Of a stretch of 10,398 bases of DNA, positions 1 through 5,790 are shown piece by piece. Position numbers and translations under genes: made by a program. Position 1 is the stretch's first letter; the number at the start of each line of letters is the position of its first letter. Source of the DNA: Bacteroidales bacterium UBA1711 (lineage in GTDB: Bacteria > Bacteroidota > Bacteroidia > Bacteroidales > P3); the NCBI GenBank assembly GCA_002317325.1, contig DCJB01000109.1, forward strand, positions 1-10,398. Direction: 5' to 3'. The notes under the pieces were generated by a model, which did not search any database, was not told where the DNA came from, and saw nothing but the letters and a program-made list of their open reading frames with translations.

Positions 1-15
1 TTGAGAAAATATTCG

Positions 16-23
16 TATCTTTG
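16..23 (+). promoter_or_regulatory. Bacteroidetes-type -7 promoter box of metK
   Basis: TATCTTTG at 16-23 is an exact match to the TAnnTTTG -7 element recognised by the primary sigma factor of Bacteroidetes. The -33 element (TTTG/TTG about 19-20 bases further upstream) would lie outside the window, so only half of the promoter can be judged. Transcription would start around position 30 and give a leader of roughly 130 nt before metK. That leader (24-159) is AT-rich compared with the coding DNA. I do not recognise a known riboswitch fold in it. Confidence 0.72.
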
Positions 24-82
24 CAGCCGCAAAGTGGATAGATTTGTAATGATTGCAACCACTGAAAAACAATGCTAAAAAC

Positions 83-163
83 ATGATTTTCACCTCTACA
101 ATCACGTCCTTCTCCCTGCTTTGCTTTTTTATGTCCAACCATCAAAAAGTAAAAGTGCTATGA
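83..163 (+). CDS. Possible 26-residue leader peptide overlapping metK start
   Basis: An open frame from ATG at 83 to TGA at 161-163 encodes 26 residues: an N-terminal half rich in Ser, Thr, Phe and Leu, then a polar tail ending in KVKVL. It has an internal in-frame ATG at 131. Its stop overlaps the metK start codon in the arrangement ATGA (160-163), a classic geometry for translational coupling. Two smaller frames precede it. ATG 49 to TAA 78 encodes 9 residues. ATG 72 to TGA 86 encodes 4 residues, and its stop again overlaps ATG 83 as ATGA. There is no Shine-Dalgarno sequence. Short ATG-started frames arise easily by chance in AT-rich leaders, so this is a candidate only. It could regulate metK by coupling or attenuation, or be meaningless. 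Confidence 0.22.
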   Translation: MIFTSTITSFSLLCFFMSNHQKVKVL

Positions 164-1416
164 GTTATTTCTTCACATCTGAGTCTGTATCGGAAGGACA
201 CCCCGACAAGGTGGCCGACCAGATTTCCGACGCCCTTCTTGACGAGTTTCTGCGCCACGACCCCGACAGCCACGTGGCCTGCGAGACGCTGGTGACAACA
301 GGTCTGGCCGTGGTGAGCGGCGAGGTAACGTGCAGCGGCTATGTAGAGATAGAGAACACCGTCCGCCGCGTCATACAGGAGATAGGGTACACCAAAGGCG
401 AGTACAAGTTTGAGGCCGAGTCGTGCGGAGTGCTTTCGGCCATCCACGGCCAGAGCAGCGACATCAACCGGGGTGTCAGCCGCTCGGTGCTGGAAGAGCA
501 GGGCGCCGGCGACCAAGGGATGATGTTCGGCTATGCCTGCAACGAGACCCCCGAGTATATGCCCCTGCCCATCACGCTGGCCCACATCTTCCTGCAGGAG
601 CTGACGCGCATACGCAAGGAGGGAGTGGTGATGACCTACCTGCGTCCCGATGCCAAGAGTCAGATAACCATTGAGTATGGCGACGACAACCGTCCCCGGC
701 GGGTAGAAGCCATCGTCCTATCCACCCAGCACGATGAGTTTGCCGAAGAGCAGGCCATGCTGGCCCGCATAGCCGCCGACGTGCGGACGGTGCTCATCCC
801 GCGGGTGCTGACCCGACTGGACGAGGGGACCCGCGCCCTCTTTGCCGCCGAGGACTACAAACTATTTGTGAATCCCACAGGCAAATTCGTCATCGGAGGC
901 CCCCACGGGGACACGGGGCTCACGGGGCGGAAGATAATCGTTGACACCTACGGCGGCCGCGGCGCCCACGGGGGCGGCGCTTTCTCGGGCAAAGATGCCT
1001 CGAAGGTGGACCGCAGCGCGGCATACGCCACCCGCCATATAGCCAAGAACCTGGTGGCCGCGGGGGTGTGCGACGAAGTGCTGGTGCAGGTGGCCTACGC
1101 CATCGGGGTGGCGAAGCCCGTGGGGGTGTACGTCAACACCTACGGCACAGCCCACATCCCGATGGGCGACGGAGAGATAGCCCGCAAGGTGGAGCAGATT
1201 TTCGACCTCCGCCCCTACGCCATCATTGAGCGCTTCGGCCTCAAGAACCCCATCTTCTCCCCCACCGCCGCCTACGGCCATTTGGGACGCGACCCCTATC
1301 AGGCGCCCGTCACCGTGTTCGGGTCCGACGGCAAGGAGCACACCAAGGTGGTGGATTTCTTCGGCTGGGAGAGGCTGGACTATGTGGAAACCCTCAAAAA
1401 AGCGTTCAACCTATAG
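160..1416 (+). CDS. metK: S-adenosylmethionine synthetase (methionine adenosyltransferase)
   Basis: This 418-residue cytoplasmic enzyme makes S-adenosylmethionine from ATP and methionine, releasing phosphate and pyrophosphate. It supplies the cell's methyl donor. All family signatures are present: GHPDK at residues 13-17 (ATP/methionine binding), the GAGDQG signature at 115-120, the DTGLTGRK segment near 251-258, and the glycine-rich phosphate-binding signature GGGAFSGKD at 271-279 followed by KVDRSAAY. The length fits the somewhat long MetK forms of Bacteroidetes. The ATG at 160 is chosen because the protein then begins with the usual MSYFFTSESVSEGHPDK. An in-frame TTG at 121 would add 13 residues with no family resemblance. 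The gene follows a Bacteroidetes promoter box (16-23) and a leader of about 130 nt. The GH20 gene starts 15 bp after its stop, so the two are probably co-transcribed. Confidence 0.98.
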   Translation: MSYFFTSESVSEGHPDKVADQISDALLDEFLRHDPDSHVACETLVTTGLAVVSGEVTCSGYVEIENTVRRVIQEIGYTKGEYKFEAESCGVLSAIHGQSSDINRGVSRSVLEEQGAGDQGMMFGYACNETPEYMPLPITLAHIFLQELTRIRKEGVVMTYLRPDAKSQITIEYGDDNRPRRVEAIVLSTQHDEFAEEQAMLARIAADVRTVLIPRVLTRLDEGTRALFAAEDYKLFVNPTGKFVIGGPHGDTGLTGRKIIVDTYGGRGAHGGGAFSGKDASKVDRSAAYATRHIAKNLVAAGVCDEVLVQVAYAIGVAKPVGVYVNTYGTAHIPMGDGEIARKVEQIFDLRPYAIIERFGLKNPIFSPTAAYGHLGRDPYQAPVTVFGSDGKEHTKVVDFFGWERLDYVETLKKAFNL

Positions 1417-1431
1417 AGACCCGCACCCGTC

Positions 1432-3942
1432 ATGAAACGAAGCCTCCTCGTCGTCGCCCTCTTCGCCTGCGGGGCCGTCCCGGCCCAGCAGCCCTTCAAC
1501 ACCCGCCTCCTCCCCACCCCGCAGCAGGTGGTTCGGACCGAAGGCTTCTATGCCGCTTCGGACACGCCGGTTGCGACGCTGCGGGTTGACAGCATCGCCG
1601 GAGCCGAGAACCAAGAACAGGCCTACCGCATTGAAATCACGCCCGACAGAATACGCATCTGCTACACCAGCGACAAGAAAGACGGCGGACTATATACCGC
1701 CCGGGAGAACCTTGCCCGGCTGACCCGGCTGTGGGGCGACAGCCTCCCCTGCATGGTGATAACCGACTGGCCGGCGTTCAAGTATCGGGGCTTCCTTGAC
1801 GACATCAGCCGCGGCCCCATCGCCAACGAGCGGTTCCGCAACCGGCAGTTCCACGAGCTGCTGGCGGGGCTGAACATGAACTATGCCAACTACTACACCG
1901 AGCACACGCTCTACAACCCCGCCTACCCCGACATATCGGCGCGCAGCGGCCTCAGAGCCGACTGGCTGCGGTCGCAAGCGTGGATACGGATGGCCAACCT
2001 GCAGTGCTTCGCCCATTTCGAGAAGACCCTCCGCATACCCTTCTATCGGGACATCATGGACACCCGAAGCAACGTTGACCCCTCGAAGCCCGAGACCTAC
2101 GCTTTCCTGAAAAGCCAAATAGCCAACCTGCTGCGCGCCTACCACCCTTGGATTGAGTTCATCAACATCAACTGCGACGAGACCGAGAGCCTCGGGAGCG
2201 GGCGCGCCCGCGCATACGTTGACAGCGTGGGTGCCGAAGAGGCCTACTGCCGACACATCAACCGAGTCTATGGACTCATACAGGAGTGCATTGCCGAACA
2301 CCGGGCCGAAGAGGCCTGCTCGGCGCCGAAGGTGCTGATGTGGGGCGACATCGTGGGCAAGAATCCCGCCATGCTCAGGCAGCTGCCCCGCGAGATGCAG
2401 TACATCGTGTGGAGCTATGGGGCGCAGGAGAGCTACGCCGACATGATAGCCCCCTTCAAGAAGATACACGACGAGCAGGGCAACGACTTCTGGGTGGCGC
2501 CGGGCGTGAGCCACTGGAGCAGCCTGCCCCAAGTGCGCAACTATATGCAGAACATCGCCTATCTGGCCCGCGACGGCTACCTGGCGGGTGCCGCGGGGAT
2601 GATGAACACCGCCTGGGACGACAGCGGGGAGAGCCTCTTCGGGGACTGCTGGCACGCCATGGCCTGGGCGGCCGAGATGGCCTGGAACCCCATCCGCAGC
2701 ACCGACCCGGAAGCCGCGAGGCAGGAGATGGAAGAGCGGGAGCGGGTCTTCAACGAGAACTACCAACGGCTCACCGGCACAGACACCAAGACCATCTATG
2801 CCGTGGGCGACCTCTGCGGCAACCCATGGGTGGGCGACTGGGTGAACACGGGGGCGCTGATGCAGCCCCTCACCGAGTTCTATCCCTCCAACACGGACAG
2901 CCGGATGATAGAACGGTGCGACAGCGTCTGCGCGATAGTCGGGCGGGTGCTGACGGGGATGGACAGCGCCAAAGCGCCCCACTTCCACTATGCGTGCATG
3001 AGGATACTCGCCACCGCCGAGAAGAGCCGGCTGCGGGTGAGCCTCTTCCGGGCCATAGAGCAAGAGGAGGGCGCGCGGGAGTGGGCGGCGCTGGGGCAGC
3101 GCTATTTCCAGCGGCTGCACGCGCTGAAACTGGAATACCTGCGGCTGTGGGACGAGGAGTGCACCGACTACTTCCGCGACGAGATTTGCAGCCGTTTCGA
3201 CCGCTTGGGTAACGAGGTGATAGAAGCGCCCTATCAAGTGTTCGTGGGCAGCCAGTGGCGCGGGGGCAAAGTCCTCGTCACCCTCCGCAACATCAGCGGC
3301 GCCCCCATCTACTACACCCTCGACGGGCGAAAGGCCACCCCGGGCGCGACCCAATACACCGCCCCCTTCGCCATCGGCGGCAACTGCTTGGTGCGGGCCA
3401 TGAGCCGCAACGAGTGGGGCGACGCCTTCCATACCGAGCAGCCGCTGCTCTGCCACCCGGGCATGGGGCGCCTCAAGCGGCTCAACACCCACTACAGCGA
3501 CTATCAGGCCACCTATAGCGGCGGCGGGGACAACGCCTTGGCCGACGGAAAACTGGGCAGCGACGACAACTACTCCGACGGGCACTGGCAGGGCTACTGG
3601 GGCGAAGACATCGACGCTGTGTATGACTTCGGAAGCAAGCGCGCCATCGGCGCCCTGACGCTCCGATTCCTCCAGCACACGCACAACTGGGTGCTGGCGC
3701 CCGAGACCATCGAGGTCTATACCTCCAAAGACGGCAAGAGCTGGACGCTGCGCCGCGCGGAGCGCTTCACGCCCGACTTCCGCGAGACGGGGGCAAGGGT
3801 GCGGACCGACGCCATCCGCAACCTGAACCTCGCCACCCGCCACCTGCGCGTGGTGGTGAAGAACCCCGGTCGGCTGCCCGCCTGGCACCCCGCCCCGGGG
3901 CAGCCCAGCTACCTCTTCTGCGACGAGATAGTGATAGACTGA
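1432..3942 (+). CDS. Exported family-20-type glycoside hydrolase (beta-N-acetylhexosaminidase-like) with C-terminal F5/8-type domain
   Basis: This 836-residue protein probably removes terminal beta-linked N-acetylhexosamine residues from glycans outside the cytoplasm. A hydrophobic signal sequence covers residues 1-18, with a plausible cleavage after AVPA; Cys13 in LFAC also gives a weak lipobox. Residues 20-110 resemble the GH20 N-terminal alpha/beta domain (LLPTPQQV near 26-33). The catalytic barrel starts at DWPAFKYRGFLDDISRGP (112-129), a variant of the GH20 entry motif. The Asp-Glu pair expected for substrate-assisted catalysis is D249-E250 in NINCDET, and W304, W327 and W394 lie at typical barrel positions. 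A helical region spans about 420-595. Residues about 605-670 look like the small chitobiase/hexosaminidase C-terminal module (YYTLDG, then ATPGATQYTAPF). Residues about 690-836 form an F5/8 type C/discoidin-like domain, likely for carbohydrate binding. The usual HxGGDE motif reads NINCDE, so the protein belongs to a divergent branch and its substrate is uncertain. No SusC/SusD genes are visible nearby. Confidence 0.87.
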   Translation: MKRSLLVVALFACGAVPAQQPFNTRLLPTPQQVVRTEGFYAASDTPVATLRVDSIAGAENQEQAYRIEITPDRIRICYTSDKKDGGLYTARENLARLTRLWGDSLPCMVITDWPAFKYRGFLDDISRGPIANERFRNRQFHELLAGLNMNYANYYTEHTLYNPAYPDISARSGLRADWLRSQAWIRMANLQCFAHFEKTLRIPFYRDIMDTRSNVDPSKPETYAFLKSQIANLLRAYHPWIEFININCDETESLGSGRARAYVDSVGAEEAYCRHINRVYGLIQECIAEHRAEEACSAPKVLMWGDIVGKNPAMLRQLPREMQYIVWSYGAQESYADMIAPFKKIHDEQGNDFWVAPGVSHWSSLPQVRNYMQNIAYLARDGYLAGAAGMMNTAWDDSGESLFGDCWHAMAWAAEMAWNPIRSTDPEAARQEMEERERVFNENYQRLTGTDTKTIYAVGDLCGNPWVGDWVNTGALMQPLTEFYPSNTDSRMIERCDSVCAIVGRVLTGMDSAKAPHFHYACMRILATAEKSRLRVSLFRAIEQEEGAREWAALGQRYFQRLHALKLEYLRLWDEECTDYFRDEICSRFDRLGNEVIEAPYQVFVGSQWRGGKVLVTLRNISGAPIYYTLDGRKATPGATQYTAPFAIGGNCLVRAMSRNEWGDAFHTEQPLLCHPGMGRLKRLNTHYSDYQATYSGGGDNALADGKLGSDDNYSDGHWQGYWGEDIDAVYDFGSKRAIGALTLRFLQHTHNWVLAPETIEVYTSKDGKSWTLRRAERFTPDFRETGARVRTDAIRNLNLATRHLRVVVKNPGRLPAWHPAPGQPSYLFCDEIVID

Positions 3943-3960
3943 CGGCAAGAGCCTGAGACG

Positions 3961-3998
3961 AGTGCGGGCCGCAAACCAAAGGGTTTGCGGCCCGCACT
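3961..3998. terminator. Perfect 17-bp hairpin between convergent genes
   Basis: Arms at 3961-3977 and 3982-3998 are perfect inverted repeats (AGTGCGGGCCGCAAACC and its complement), enclosing a 4-base AAAG loop. The hairpin sits 18 bases after the GH20 stop and 27 bases beyond the stop of the convergent kinase gene. The position suggests a shared bidirectional transcription terminator or a 3' mRNA stabiliser. Neither side has a T-tract, so it is not a textbook intrinsic terminator. It could instead be a member of a dispersed palindromic repeat family. The hairpin itself is certain; the function is inferred. Confidence 0.6.
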
Positions 3999-4025
3999 GC
4001 CCGGTGGCGCTGCGACGGTGGGAAA

Positions 4026-5708
4026 TCAATAGTTGAAGCTGCTGCCGCCGAGGAACTCGCGCATAATGCTGGTGGGGGGTATAGCCTTGGTAGAGATAGG
4101 GTCGATAAGGTCGAGGAAGTTGAGCAGGTGCTGGGCTTCGGCGTACTCCTCGCAGTTTTGCGGCACCTTCTTCAACTGGGGTTCGGCGAAGGTCTTGAGC
4201 ACGCCCAGCTCATAGAGCAGGGCGGAGTTGAACATCACATCGGCCTTCTCCTGGAAGGGGAAGATGTTCTTTTCCTCGCCCCGCCGCACCTCGGCCCAGT
4301 GGTGGAGGGTGTGGTAGGCGTCCCAGCCCCTGAAATTGTTGTCGCGCACGATGCGGCGGAGCATACGGTTCTCGCTGCTGTGGATGCTGTTCAGGTCGTC
4401 GATGGCAATCTGGGTGAGGGCGGAGACATAGACCTTGAACTTCAGTTCGTCGGGAATGAGGGCCGTGAGCTTGGGGTTGAGGGCGTGGATGCCTTCCACC
4501 ACCAGCAGGCTGTTGGCGTCCATCTGCATAGTCTTGCCGTCGAAAGACGGAACGCCCTTCACGAAGTCGAAGGTGGGCACCTCCACCCGCTCGCCGTGGA
4601 AAAGCCTCATCAGGCAGTCGTTGAGCAGCGGAATGTCGAGAGCGTCGATTGACTCAAAGTCATATTCGCCGTTAGGGAGTTTGGGCGTGCGGTCGCGGGA
4701 GACGAAAAAGTCGTCGAGAGAGAGCTGCTGCACGTCGAATCCGAGGACGCTCAACTGCACGCTGAGGCGTCGGCACGAAGTGGTCTTGCCCGACGACGAG
4801 GGGCCGGCAAGGAGCACCATGCGCACCTGGCCGCCGCGCTGGTGGATGAGGTCGGCAATCTCGGCATACTTTTTCTCGTGGAGGGCTTCGGACACATGGA
4901 TGAGCTGATTTTCGTGATTTTGACGCACCGCCCGGTTGAGGTCGGCAATGGTGGGCACATGGAGGAGGTCGGCCCAGCGCTTGTGCTCAGAGAAAATGCT
5001 GAACAGTTTCGGGGTGTCGGGCAGGATGGGCAGTTTCTCGAAGTGCTGCGGGTCGGGCAGGTGGAGGAGGAAGCCCTCATCGGCGTAGGTTCGGAAATCC
5101 CACGAAGTGAGGCAGCCCGTAGAGGGCACCAGCTTTGAGGACATCTTCTGCACCGCGCCGTCAAGATAGTCCATGGCGACATAAAGCTGGCTGAGGGTCT
5201 CCATGAGTTTGAGAGTCTCAGAATTGCCGCTCTCGCGCACCAGCAGTTTGGCGTCGTCGAGGAGCATAGTCTTGCTCTCGAATGGGAGGTCCTGGTGCTG
5301 GAGTTCGATCATGCGGTCGCGCACCGTGCGGGCAACCGCAATGCGGTCCTCAGGTTCGGGCAGGTCGATGGTGCAGTAGAAGCCGCCTTGAATGGAATGG
5401 CGGACGCGCAGGTGTCCCTGAGGGTACTGGTCGCGGACGGCTTTGTAGAGAAGGAAGATGAGCGAGGTCTGGTACATTCTCAGGCCTTGGGGGTGGTTCA
5501 CATCGAAGAAGCGCACCACCTTGGGGCGGAACACGCAGTAGTGCAAATCCTCCACCTCGTTGTTGACCAACGCTCCGAGTACGGGAAACCGCAAGGGCAG
5601 GCGCCCCAGTTCAAGATAGTAGTCCTGAGCCAGCTGGGCGAGCGAAATGCCCTGGGTCACCTGTCTCCGTTCATGAGTGTTTTCGATTACGATTTCAACA
5701 GTATTCAT
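4026..5708 (-). CDS. Uridine kinase-family nucleoside kinase with N-terminal TGS/ThrRS-like region
   Basis: This 560-residue cytoplasmic protein probably phosphorylates a nucleoside, most likely uridine or cytidine, in pyrimidine salvage. Residues 1-60 resemble a TGS domain (NTVEIVIENTHERRQVTQGISL...). Residues about 60-200 resemble the second additional domain of threonyl-tRNA synthetase (HSIQGGFYCTIDLP near 104-116), without any aminoacylation core. The C-terminal part is a P-loop kinase: Walker A GPSSSGKTT at 302-310, the uridine kinase-type LDDFF at 331-335, EGIHAL at 405-410 after the hydrophobic strand LLVV, and an arginine-rich RRIVRDNNFRG at 451-461. The ATG at 5706-5708 is chosen because the TGS-like sequence begins there. 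The open frame continues upstream to 5906, but that stretch overlaps the divergent Sel1 gene and has no domain character. This fused architecture is common in Bacteroidetes and is annotated as nucleoside or uridine kinase. The true substrate is not settled by sequence. No strong promoter box is seen on this strand in the 82-bp divergent gap. Confidence 0.9.
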   Translation of the reverse strand: MNTVEIVIENTHERRQVTQGISLAQLAQDYYLELGRLPLRFPVLGALVNNEVEDLHYCVFRPKVVRFFDVNHPQGLRMYQTSLIFLLYKAVRDQYPQGHLRVRHSIQGGFYCTIDLPEPEDRIAVARTVRDRMIELQHQDLPFESKTMLLDDAKLLVRESGNSETLKLMETLSQLYVAMDYLDGAVQKMSSKLVPSTGCLTSWDFRTYADEGFLLHLPDPQHFEKLPILPDTPKLFSIFSEHKRWADLLHVPTIADLNRAVRQNHENQLIHVSEALHEKKYAEIADLIHQRGGQVRMVLLAGPSSSGKTTSCRRLSVQLSVLGFDVQQLSLDDFFVSRDRTPKLPNGEYDFESIDALDIPLLNDCLMRLFHGERVEVPTFDFVKGVPSFDGKTMQMDANSLLVVEGIHALNPKLTALIPDELKFKVYVSALTQIAIDDLNSIHSSENRMLRRIVRDNNFRGWDAYHTLHHWAEVRRGEEKNIFPFQEKADVMFNSALLYELGVLKTFAEPQLKKVPQNCEEYAEAQHLLNFLDLIDPISTKAIPPTSIMREFLGGSSFNY

Positions 5709-5758
5709 AAGACGCAATAAAAATAGACGCAAAAAGAACGGGAACAAATAATTTTTAG

Positions 5759-5766
5759 TATCTTTG
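5759..5766 (+). promoter_or_regulatory. Bacteroidetes-type -7 promoter box of the Sel1-repeat gene
   Basis: TATCTTTG at 5759-5766 matches the TAnnTTTG -7 consensus and ends 24 bases before the ATG at 5791, which implies a very short 5' UTR. No clear TTTG -33 element is visible at the expected distance; the upstream bases are A-rich. The last four bases of the box belong to a perfect 8-base palindrome, TTTGCAAA (5763-5770). The surrounding 82-bp divergent gap (5709-5790) must also hold the promoter for the kinase gene on the other strand. There I see only poor matches, such as ATTATTTG reading 5752 to 5745. Confidence 0.68.
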
Positions 5767-5790
5767 CAAATCGAAAAAAAAGACACACCC

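Noticed and set aside
1..3. TTG at the window start as the -33 element of the metK promoter
   Set aside because: Only 12 bases separate it from the -7 box, too short for the roughly 19-20 base spacing of Bacteroidetes promoters.
121..159. TTG start for MetK at 121
   Set aside because: The 13 extra residues are not MetK-like, and the ATG at 160 gives the usual N-terminus of the family.
2286..3212. Plus-strand 308-codon frame inside the GH20 gene
   Set aside because: Arg/Gly/His-rich product without recognisable motifs; an out-of-frame shadow of the GH20 coding sequence.
1690..4029. Long antisense open frame (779 codons) opposite the GH20 gene
   Set aside because: Its composition (Val, Ala, Gly, His and Pro-rich without domains) is that of a shadow frame in GC-rich DNA, and the plus-strand frame has clear GH20 motifs throughout.
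5764..5790. TTG start for the Sel1 protein at 5764
   Set aside because: It lies within the -7 promoter box, so it would not be in the transcript; the ATG at 5791 begins a proper signal peptide.
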